A stretch of DNA of 64,000 nucleotides from Chaetoderma sp. LZ-2023a. Taxonomy: Eukaryota; Mollusca; Caudofoveata; Chaetodermatida; Chaetodermatidae. The DNA lies in NCBI GenBank assembly GCA_034401795.1, contig CM067369.1, positions 137,528,496 through 137,592,495 of the forward strand, in the 5' to 3' direction. Positions within the stretch are counted from its first letter, which is position 1, and the number at the start of each line of letters is the position of its first letter. Positions 1 to 14,788 of this stretch are shown here, one piece after another. Under the pieces are notes generated by a model. The model did no database searches, was not told the origin of the DNA, and saw only the letters and a program-made list of their open reading frames with translations. A program made the translations under genes and the position numbers.

Positions 1-631
1 TTCAGCTCTGACCACGAGACACGGCGTCATCAAATGCGTTGAGATGTTACTAAAGATGAAATGCAATTTCTCAATTTCGATTTGAATTTTATCCGCTTAT
101 CAAGAGAAGTAGGCCTACGCATCCTGATGTTTGATCGCTGAAAACATTAAAATACCAAGAAATTGTGCTGAACATTGACCTCCAAACGCTGAACACGCGT
201 CTCCTCGCGCAATACTACTTAAGCTGTAAAAGAAATTTGACCAATATGTTGAAATTAATTTGACCGGAAGCAACGAGTTATCCTTGGTGATATTCAACAG
301 CTTTGCTACACAATGACATTTGGACTGTCATTTATGTAGGCCTAATAGTTTTCAACAGATTCGAATGTACAGTATTGCAATAGCGGCAAATGTTGCGCCA
401 TGGCTGGAGCTTCTCACGAACTCACGCGTTATATATATAATCATGCTTTGTCTCAAAAGATAATGTAACCTAAGTTATTAAGTTTACGCTTCACCATCAC
501 CAATGTCCGTAGAAAATGTTGTTAGCGTTTCTTGGAACTGGGCATAGTTTGATCTGGAATTACACCCTCAAGTATATGGAATTACACCCTCAAGTGTAAA
601 TAAGCCGACGTTTACAGACGATGCACTATCT
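1..631. other. left flank, no gene recognised
   Basis: AT-rich sequence with no recognisable protein or RNA gene. A 19-bp word, TGGAATTACACCCTCAAGT, occurs twice at 555-573 and 577-595, just before the minisatellite begins. The short open frame at 115-297 (minus) has no motif and looks fortuitous. Confidence 0.5.
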
Positions 632-1900
632 TTTCATCAGCTAGTACAATATAAGCACCTTTCATTAGCTGGTGCAATATAAACAACTTTCATCAGCTGG
701 TACAATATAAGCAACTTTCATTAGCTGGTGCAATTCAAGCAACTTTCATCAGCTGGTACAATATAAGCACCATTCATCAGCTGGTACAATATAGACAACT
801 TTCATCAACTGGTACAATATAAGCAACTTTCATAAGCTGGTACAATATAGACAACTTTCATCAACTGGTACAATATAAACAACTTTCATCAGCTGGTACA
901 ATATAAGCAACTTTCATCAGCTGGTACAATATATACAACTTTCATCAGCTGGTACAATATAAGCAACTTTCATCAGCTTGTATAATATAAGCAACTTTCA
1001 TCAGCTGGTACAATATAAACACCATTCATCAGCTGGTACAATATAAGCAACTTTCATCAGCTGGTACAATATAAGCAACTTTCATCAGCTGGTACAATAT
1101 ATACAACTTTCATCAGCTGGTACAATATAAGCAACTTTCATCAGCTTGTATAATATATACAACTTTCATCAGCTGGTACAATATAAACACGATTCATCAG
1201 CTTGTATAATATAAGCAACTTTCATCAGCTGGTACAATATAAACACCATTCATCAGCTGGTACAATATAAGCAACTTTCATCAGCTGGTACAATATAAGC
1301 AACTTTCATCAGCTGGTACAATATATACAACTTTCATCAGCTGGTACAATATAAGCAACTTTCATCAGCTTGTATAATATAAGCAACTTTCATCAGCTAG
1401 TACAATATAAGCAACTTTCATCAGCTGGTATAATATAAGCAACTTTCATCAGCTAGTACAATATAAGCAACTTTCATCAGCCGGTACAATATATACAACT
1501 TTCATCAGCTGGTACAATATAAACAACTTTCATCAGCTGGTACAATATAAGCAACTTTCATCAGCTGGTACAATATAAACAACTTTCATCAGCTGGTACA
1601 ATATAAACAACTTTCATCAGCTGGTACAATATAAGCAACTTTCATCAGCTGGTACAATATAAGCAACTTTCATCAGCTGGTACAATATAAGCAACTTTCA
1701 TCACCTGGTACAATATAAGCACCATTCATCAGCTGGTACAATAAAACAACTTTCATCAGCTGGTACAATATATGCAACTTTCATCAGCTGGTACAATATA
1801 AACAACTTTCATCAGCTGGTACAATATAAGCAACTTTCATCAGCTGGTACAATATAAACAACCTTCATCAGCTGGTACAATATAAACAACTTTCATCAGC
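632..1900. repeat. 29-bp minisatellite, left array
   Basis: About 43 head-to-tail copies of a 29-bp unit beginning TCATCAGCTGGTACAATATA and ending in AGCAACTTT, with common variants (TAAACACC, TATACAAC, CTTGTATAAT). The same unit, inverted, makes the longer array at 42588-45604. The two arrays are therefore the outer ends of a large inverted repeat. Units are contiguous with no unique spacers. Confidence 0.95.
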
Positions 1901-2060
1901 ATTCAACAGTCATATTTTCAACCAGTTAGGCCTATATTCTATTGAATTTTTACTTGCCACTATCAACATGTATAAGTTGATTGTTTTGGTATTTCGGTCC
2001 GTCAGTCTTTCAGAGGTCCTGCCAGTCTGTCCAATTATTATTGTATTAATAACTATTTAA
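1901..2060. other. spacer between minisatellite and MITE
   Basis: Non-coding spacer, also present inverted on the right arm at about 42434-42587. No feature recognised. Confidence 0.5.
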
Positions 2061-2393
2061 AGGTGCATAGTCACAGCAGAGTGCTTCAAAATAAAATTGA
2101 CAAAATGGCATACTTTTAGAGGCTTAAATTGTGGGTACAAATATAATGCAGCGAAAAGGCGTAACATGATGATTTCATTACTATAAATAATATAATAGTT
2201 GCGAAATTGAAGTAGAGGCATGTATCCCTAATTCAAGTTCGTAGCCATAAAATTATAATAATGTGTACGGAATTAAATCATCATATGTTAAGCTTTATTT
2301 CGCTTCATTACATTGAGGTACACAAATTAAGCCTCTAAAGTATACTATTTAAACAATTTTATTTTAACAATTTCTTGTGTGAATGTGCACTTT
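2061..2393. mobile_element. TTAA-flanked palindromic MITE, copy 1
   Basis: A roughly 333-bp element whose halves are inverted copies of each other. It is flanked by TTAA (2057-2060 and 2394-2397), and its ends read AGGTGCA inward. The inner stem contains words such as GAAATTGAA and ATGATGATTT that recur in all family members. A TTAA target duplication is typical of piggyBac and Kolobok DNA transposons; which of the two mobilised this family cannot be decided here. Other copies lie at 3538-4275, 32600-32701 (half), 40160-40952, 42097-42429, 45981-46371 and 56603-56940. Confidence 0.75.
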
Positions 2394-2518
2394 TTAAAAG
2401 ACAGAAATATAGCCATATATTTAAGCATCGAAACCGGAAAGTGGACGAACAGACAAGGTGATAGATCCGATTACAAGACAGCTCTGCCACCCCACAACGC
2501 CATAATGGCTATCGATGG

Positions 2519-9165
<6,647 letters not shown>

Positions 9166-9339
9166 CTGTGAACAAAGAGACTCGTTGAACACACTATACG
9201 CCCATATAAATGGATTAATGAATAATATATCAAAATTATTTAAGAATTGAAATACATATGACCAGAGCTTATCACGTTCAGTGGACAGAAAATAAATGGC
9301 TCAAGGGCCATAGTGCTCACTTAGCTGATGAAGAACTGT

Positions 9340-9870
9340 AAGGATTTTTTTACATATATTAATGCTCAACAAGCGCCATTGGTCCATCAGGCAAGCATAA
9401 CTGTTCCCATAGGCCAATGGAGCAATGGTCCTTATCATTATTGACCTATGAGGCAATCATCCTTACCAGTAGTACAAAAATATTGGTGTCCTTGACACGA
9501 TTGACCAATGCGAAATGTACCATTGACCAATGGGGTAGCCATCCATGTCATTATTGACCAAGTAAATGGCATTTACCAACGGGAAAATGGTTACAGTAAA
9601 AAATTTGGCTGAGGAAATGTAATAATATTGTTGTCATTGACATTACTGACCAATGAAAAAAAGAACCATTGATCAATGGGTCAGTCATCACTGACACTAT
9701 TGGCAAATGGTTCAAGTGTCACAACACTTACATTTACCAAAGAGGCGATGGTGAGGTCACAGTAAAAATTGGATGAGAAAATTCAAGAATATTTGCATGA
9801 TTGGGCAACTAGAAAAGTACCATTAATCAATAGGGCAGCAATCCATGACACCAACTGACAAATGATTAAA
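9340..9870. repeat. CCAAT/ATTGG-rich palindromic repeats upstream of the integrase gene
   Basis: At least ten ATTGACCAATG-, CCATTGG- and CAATGG-type words in about 500 bp, several as inverted pairs with 2-3 bp between (CCATTGACCAATGG, ACCATTGATCAATGG). There is no open frame. Inverted CCAAT boxes would bind NF-Y-type factors, so this could be promoter-proximal to the minus-strand gene, or just a decayed tandem repeat. The second copy is at 28430-28945. Confidence 0.5.
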
Positions 9871-10163
9871 GGAACAGTTTAGCCACATCTTGTTTTAATC
9901 CATTAACAATTCACGAAACGTGACACAGATTATTTTCCCAATGGGGTTCAATGCTTACAAACAACTTAAACAGCCAGAGTTACTGCCCTTGTTTCAAGTT
10001 GTGACATCTTCGTATTCATATTGAAGATTTCGGGTTGTCTACCCTTGTTGATGACGTGTGCTCTACCCCCTTCGATGAAACCTTGTACGGATGGTTGCTG
10101 TGACAACCGGTGCCACCGATGAAGATGGAGCATGACACTAGCTCGCCTCGTAGGTACAGAGAC
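9871..10163. repeat. single unit of a ~170-bp dispersed repeat
   Basis: Contains the words AATCCATTAACAATTCACGA and CAGAGTTACTGCCCTTGTTT, which recur at 29000, 30500-30800 and 31900-32200. It is non-coding and ends at the host-PLE junction after GTACAGAGAC. Confidence 0.6.
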
Positions 10164-10588
10164 ATTCAGACACCCAGATAGCTTGCTATCCAGGGGCAAA
10201 ATTGTGCCATGCTAGGACTATTGTCAAAAAATACATGGACTCCTATCAGCCAGAGAAAATCATCATAAACATTGGCATAAATGATAAGGATGAACCTATG
10301 TCTGTAACTGCCCAACGAGTCCAACTCCTATTCAGTACCATTCGTTCAAAATTTCCAGATGCAAAGGTTTATTTCACTAAACTGAACTACTCTCAACATC
10401 TAACTGCAAAGCAGAAAAGGACCTTAGCATTTATCAATTCATCTGTAGAATCCCTGCGTATAAAGGTCTCTGTCATCCCTAGTCTACCAATTTCTGATTT
10501 TGAAGTAGTCCAGGATAATATCCATTGGAGTGAAAAAACTGCTAATGCATTGTATTATAGCTGGTTAACCTTTCTTAATTTAAACTAA
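10164..10588 (+). pseudogene. ORF1 3' fragment (truncated by the insertion)
   Basis: Only the last 141 codons of ORF1 are present. SGNH blocks III (NIGIND) and V (DNIHWS) remain, while the nucleophile-bearing block I was lost. It would not encode an active hydrolase. The frameshift site at 10579-10585 is still present. Confidence 0.85.
10579..10585 (+). promoter_or_regulatory. -1 ribosomal frameshift heptamer TTTAAAC, unit 1
   Basis: In the ORF1 frame the codons read AAT TTA AAC TAA, so T-TTA-AAC is in the exact X-XXY-YYZ phase for -1 slippage, with the stop codon right after it. Slipping back one base leads into the RT frame, which is open from this point. The downstream sequence is GC-rich and could pair (CCGAGGG at 10589-10595 with CCCCGG at 10611-10616, or CCCG/CGGG at 10612-10623). 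Confidence 0.7.
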
Positions 10589-12906
10589 CCGAGGGTCAGG
10601 GTACTAACCACCCCGGTATCGGGCTAGGTAGTGATATTGTTAATCTCACTGGCGCTACATTAACTGAAGCAGAAAAATCAATACTCAATCGTGGCCTAAC
10701 ATTTGTACCAACTCCTAGGCCCAAATTAGGCATAGATGCACTTTTAGATAATGGCTCAATGGAAGTTCTTGAATTTTCCAACCGTGTCAAATTAGCCGAC
10801 TTTTTTCGAAACTCGAAAAGTAATATTCTGCCATTCGTTGAAAGAACTGGCTGGGCACCAGACTCAAAATTAGTCGATCCAGCGATCCCCGACAGTATAA
10901 AAATTGTAAAAGAACGTATTGAAAATGTTGAATTTCCGAAAAACCATACAAATTTGTCATATGAGGAACGTCAAGCCTTAACAGGATTGCGTAAAAACAA
11001 TGACATTGTCATTAAACCTGCTGATAAGGGATCTGCTGCAGTAATAATGCTTAAAGACAACTACATTCGTGAAGCACATCGTCAACTCAGTAATCCAAAA
11101 CATTACCAAAAATTAGACGAACCACTCTGGCAAAATAACTGCGACAATTTTAATGAAATTCTCCAAAATATGGTTGATAACAAGAGTTTAACGCAGAAAC
11201 AGTTTAAATACCTCGTTGCGAAACGAGACTCAAAACCACGTACATTTTATCTGTTACCCAAAATTCATAAGGCTATTGATTCTTGGTCAGATCCTATGAT
11301 ACCACCAGGACGACCTATTATATCGGATTGTGGTTCTGAATCCTATAGGATCAGTGAAATCATTGATTATCACCTACAACCAATTGCGAATAGACATTTT
11401 AGCTTCTTGAAAAATACTGACGACTTTCTGTCGCAGGTCTCTGAGATCTCGATACCTCCAAATGCATTTTTAATTACGCTCGACATCGATGCAATGTACA
11501 CAAACATTGACATCGAAAAGGGTTTGAATTCTGTCCGTAAAGCGTTTGAAAAATACCCTGATAACAATAGGCCCACTGGCGAAATATTAGCTCTCTTAGA
11601 GCTAAGCTTAAAGGGCAATGATTTTGAATTCGCGGGTGAAACATACCAACAAATTTGCGGCTGCGCAATGGGTAAGCGTTTCAGTCCGAGTTTTGCCAAC
11701 ATCTATGTAGCAGAGTGGGAGGAGGATGCGCTTAGCAAATGTCCGAAACAGCCTCTCTTTTATCGCAGGTACCTCGATGATATTTTCATTATTTGGCATC
11801 ATACAAAGGAAGAATTTAATGAATTTTTCACCATTTTGAACAATCATGACCCGAATATCAAGCTAAAAGCCAACATTGACCAAATGTCCGTAGACTTTTT
11901 AGATTTAACGCTATACAAAGGTGTAATGTATGACACAACGGGACACCTTGATTATAAAGTATATTTTAAGCCCACAGATTCTCATCAACTACTTCACAAG
12001 AAATCCTTCCATCCACCTCATACCTTTAAAGGAATTGTAAAATCACAAATCATCCGTTTTCATAGAAATTCGAGTGATAGAAAAAACTTTGAATCTGCAT
12101 GCTCTCTCTTATTCAAGGCCCTCAAGCCGAGAGGCTATTCATCTAGATTTTTGCGCAAAATTAAGTCTGATACTTTACAGGATTTGGAAACTATCCCTGA
12201 TAATGCTGCGGATCACAGGCCTACCAAGATTCGTCACAATCGTCCAATCACAGGCGCAGGAGAATCTCGGAAATGTGGAAAGAAAAGGTGTAAATTAGAC
12301 CTACTTCTTCCAAATCAAAAAACGTTTATGAGCTTTCAGAACAAAAACAAATTTCAAATTCAGTCTAATTTAGATTGCGATTCCGAAAACGTCATTTATG
12401 TAATATCTTGTAAATTGTGCCAAAAGCAATATGTCGGTGAAACCAAATGCCCATTAAGATGGCGAGCTACTAGACACCTTTGCGATATTAGACATGAAAA
12501 AGACACGCATGTCGCTGAACACTTTAACCTTCCTGGCCATTCAGTCGCTCGGGACTTCGAAATTATACCCATTGAACAACCACCTCTCTCAAATACCACT
12601 GACGAAACTGATAAACAAAGGAAACTTAGAGAATCATTTTGGATTAAGCAATTAGAAACAGAATGGCCGAGGGGCATAAATGTGGACCCCGGTCTTGCTG
12701 ATCAGCGTGAAATAATTCCATTCACTCTGACATATAATCGAAAAAATGTAGAAATTGCCGAAATTTTGAAAGATGAATATCATAAATTACAGAATAATCT
12801 AAGACAGCCTCTCAATTTGCGCCCAGTAATAGCATTTAGGAAAAATCCGAATCTACGTGACATATTGGTAAAATCGAAATTAACTGGACAAACATCATCA
12901 TCTTAA
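10579..12906 (+). CDS. PLE ORF2: reverse transcriptase + GIY-YIG endonuclease, unit 1
   Basis: The frame is open from 10579 (just after an in-frame stop at 10576) to 12906. The first Met is only at 10759, yet the stretch before it carries the block LTEAEKSILNRGLTFVPTPR typical of PLE RT N-termini, so translation most likely enters from ORF1 by frameshift. Counting from Met 10759 (715 aa): IKPADKGSAAVIM near 85-97; RPIISDCGSES at 185; catalytic motif A LDIDAMYTNI at 241-250; motif B GCAMGKRFSPSFAN at 301-314; YLDD at 338-341; FLDLTLYK after it. The GIY-YIG nuclease follows, with IYVISCKLC (546-554), YVGET (558-562), arginines near 567-571, HVAEHFNLPGH and RESFWIKQLET with the likely catalytic Glu near 625. 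All key residues are present. It differs from unit 2 by Asn8 instead of His8. The product copies its RNA at a nuclease-made nick. Confidence 0.9.
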   Translation, partial: FKLTEGQGTNHPGIGLGSDIVNLTGATLTEAEKSILNRGLTFVPTPRPKLGIDALLDNGSMEVLEFSNRVKLADFFRNSKSNILPFVERTGWAPDSKLVDPAIPDSIKIVKERIENVEFPKNHTNLSYEERQALTGLRKNNDIVIKPADKGSAAVIMLKDNYIREAHRQLSNPKHYQKLDEPLWQNNCDNFNEILQNMVDNKSLTQKQFKYLVAKRDSKPRTFYLLPKIHKAIDSWSDPMIPPGRPIISDCGSESYRISEIIDYHLQPIANRHFSFLKNTDDFLSQVSEISIPPNAFLITLDIDAMYTNIDIEKGLNSVRKAFEKYPDNNRPTGEILALLELSLKGNDFEFAGETYQQICGCAMGKRFSPSFANIYVAEWEEDALSKCPKQPLFYRRYLDDIFIIWHHTKEEFNEFFTILNNHDPNIKLKANIDQMSVDFLDLTLYKGVMYDTTGHLDYKVYFKPTDSHQLLHKKSFHPPHTFKGIVKSQIIRFHRNSSDRKNFESACSLLFKALKPRGYSSRFLRKIKSDTLQDLETIPDNAADHRPTKIRHNRPITGAGESRKCGKKRCKLDLLLPNQKTFMSFQNKNKFQIQSNLDCDSENVIYVISCKLCQKQYVGETKCPLRWRATRHLCDIRHEKDTHVAEHFNLPGHSVARDFEIIPIEQPPLSNTTDETDKQRKLRESFWIKQLETEWPRGINVDPGLADQREIIPFTLTYNRKNVEIAEILKDEYHKLQNNLRQPLNLRPVIAFRKNPNLRDILVKSKLTGQTSSS

Positions 12907-13040
12907 AGTTGTCCAATATTTATAAGGCCATCTCGCCTCTAGAAAACAAAAATAACAAATCTCAGGCAATAAAATAAATAAAAAATATTTTCAGTTTTTT
13001 GAAAATTCTGAGCCAGCGCCTTAACCATATTACTACCTAC
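12907..13040 (+). other. PLE 3' UTR and 3' terminus, unit 1
   Basis: Contains AATAAA at 12968-12973 and AT-rich sequence, ending in ATTACTACCTAC. In unit 3 the element stops at exactly this word (24590), which defines the element's 3' end. Everything after 13040 is the 5' region of the next unit. Confidence 0.7.
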
Positions 13041-13186
13041 CAGCCAGTGCCAGTTCTATTATTTTATTGACTTACTAACCAACTAATTATGTGCACCTGT
13101 CTATACCGTCGGGCAAATCTGTCATTCCACTCATCAATCAATATGGTCTGTCTTCTCAAATTGTGGTATTGTAATTGGGAGTTGGA

Positions 13187-13812
13187 TGGGATGGATGGAT
13201 GGATGGATGGATGGAAGGACAGGTGGTCTGGATGGATGGATGGAGAGATGGATGGAGGATCTGGAGGGATGGATGGTCTGATTGCTGGATGGGTGGATGG
13301 TATGGATGGTTCTGGATGGATGGGTGGGTGGCTGGGTGGGTGGGTGGCTGGATGGATGGATGAATGGATGGAGTGATGGATGGAAGGACAGGTGGTCTGG
13401 ATGGATGGATGTGGGAATAGAGGATCTGGATGGATGGATGGTCCGACTGATGGATGGATGGTTAGGGATGGAAAGATGAATGGATGGATGGATGGATGGA
13501 TGGGTGGGTTGGTGGATGGAAGGAAGGATGGATGGATGGAAGGAAGGATGGAAGGATGGAAGGGCAGGTGGTCTGAATGGATGGATGTAGGATCTGGATG
13601 TATGGATGGTTCTGGATGGATGGGTGGGTGGTATGGGTGGGTGAATGGGTGGTATGGATGGATGAATGGATGGATGGAAGGACAGATGGTCTTGATGGAT
13701 GGATAGAGGGATCGAGGGATGTATGGATGGAGGGTCTCGATGAATGGAATGTCTGACTGATGGATGGTTCTGGATGGATGGGTGGATGGGTGAATGGATT
13801 GATGGATCAGAC
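13187..13812 (+). repeat. GGAT/ATGG variable-number tandem repeat in PLE 5' region, unit 2
   Basis: About 620 bp of imperfect GGAT tetranucleotides with larger periodic phrases (AGGACAGGTGGTCTGGATGG recurs). All three + frames are open for stretches and spell Met-Asp-Gly-Trp, which is a repeat artefact, not a protein. A pyrimidine-rich tract (CTCCTTCCTT) follows at about 13815-13895. Confidence 0.9.
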
Positions 13813-13895
13813 TCCTCCTTCCTTCACTCCACTCCTCCTTCTTTCAGCCCTTCATTCCCTCTCCTCTTTCCCGTCCTTCCCTCCAATTTTCCCCA

Positions 13896-14788
13896 GTTTG
13901 GGGAAAGATTTTGAAATTAGGTTTACTGAAAGTTTTATTGCTGTGAGAAACAACAAAATACATTCAGCAGCACAATACTCAAAATTAGTTTTTAAAGAAT
14001 TTTCAGTATTAAAATTAAAAAAGAAATTCTTAATAAAATTGACAAAATCATTCCCAGTTTAAAGCTTAGTTCTAGCTGAATAAATCAAACATTGAAAACA
14101 ATACCAATCTGGCGCCTTTGAAGAATAGAAAACAATTCACTGAATTAATGGCCTAGGTTTGACCCTTTGATCAATGACTTCTCAATCAAGCGAGTGACAC
14201 CCAAACCTCACTCGGAAACCCTAGAGCTCAATCAATAGCAAAGGGCATAACACAATTGAATCTAGCACCTATGGTGGCCTGAATCTTTATTGAAAATAAG
14301 TTAGCTAACTTCAAAGCAATTGAGTAATTTTCGAAGACAATCCCCTAAAGCCAGCCACCCTAATAAATAGACAGGAATTATGATGGAAGGACAGATTTGT
14401 TCTCAAGGCTCTGAAGAAGGTTATTCTTAACCGAAACCGGTCAGCCAAGCACGACGGTATCATAAAATTGTGAGTTATATATTAATTGCTATTATTGTAT
14501 TGATTGTATGTTTAAATATTAAAATGCTACTAATCCTTCATCTTCCATTTCAGGTATAGTTAAATTGTGTAGGCTTGTAAACTTAGTAGGCTTGTGGTTC
14601 TATGTAGGCTTGTAGATGTAATTATTCATCACTCAAATTTCAGGTTTTAATTTTTAGATCAGCCCTTTAATTTAAACTAGACAATTGTTGGTTAGAGCTT
14701 GATTATCTCCCTTGCTTAGATTTGTTGACTGGCCCAGTTGTTGCTAAATTTGTTGGTTTTTGATCATTTATTAGAGCATAATATCACC
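13896..14788 (+). other. PLE 5' untranslated region, unit 2
   Basis: AT-rich leader between the GGAT array and the ORF1 start. It contains the hammerhead-like motif at 14407-14446 and a possible intron 3' end (CTTCCATTTCAG before GTATAG at about 14543-14554). No other coding sequence is visible. Confidence 0.5.
14407..14446 (+). ncRNA. hammerhead-ribozyme-like motif, unit 2
   Basis: Core elements in order: GGCT (stem I 5' strand), CTGAAGA (14411-14417, fits CUGANGA), stem II GGTTA/TAACC with loop TTCT, GAAA (14433-14436), ACC/GGT as a minimal stem III, C at 14442 as cleavage site, then AGCC pairing with GGCT. An extra A lies between CTGAAGA and stem II, and stem III has essentially no loop, so activity as a monomer is doubtful. 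PLEs are known to carry hammerheads with very short stem III that act as dimers. Tandem units here would give 5775-nt monomers. Confidence 0.5.

Larger units (their letters stand above)
10164..13040 (+). mobile_element. Penelope-like element, unit 1 (5'-truncated)
   Basis: Begins abruptly inside ORF1 at ATTCAGACACCCAG, corresponding to 15939 of the next unit, and runs through ORF2 to the 3' end ATATTACTACCTAC. The 2877 bp are virtually identical to the matching part of units 2 and 3 (5775-bp offset). A 5'-truncated unit followed by full head-to-tail units is the usual arrangement of PLE insertions. Confidence 0.9.

Noticed and set aside
263-276. GGAAGCAACGAGTT shared with the inverted sequence near 45665
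   Set aside because: Only 14 bp, and the flanks do not match; too short to call an extension of the inverted repeat or a target duplication.
632-1900. Regularly spaced repeats as a CRISPR array
   Set aside because: Units are contiguous, with no unique spacers, no cas genes and a eukaryotic setting.
10166-12677. Minus-strand open frames inside the PLE ORFs (e.g. 11370-11702, 12396-12677 and their copies)
   Set aside because: Antisense shadows of ORF2, repeated at 5775-bp offsets, with no own motifs.
13089-13706. Met-Asp-Gly-Trp-rich proteins in all three forward frames (also 18864-19481)
   Set aside because: Produced by the GGAT repeat inside the PLE 5' region.
14738-14788. Upstream Met of ORF1 as the true start
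   Set aside because: The ATG at 14789 has a CACCATGG context and starts a basic N-terminus; the upstream 17 residues look like translated leader.
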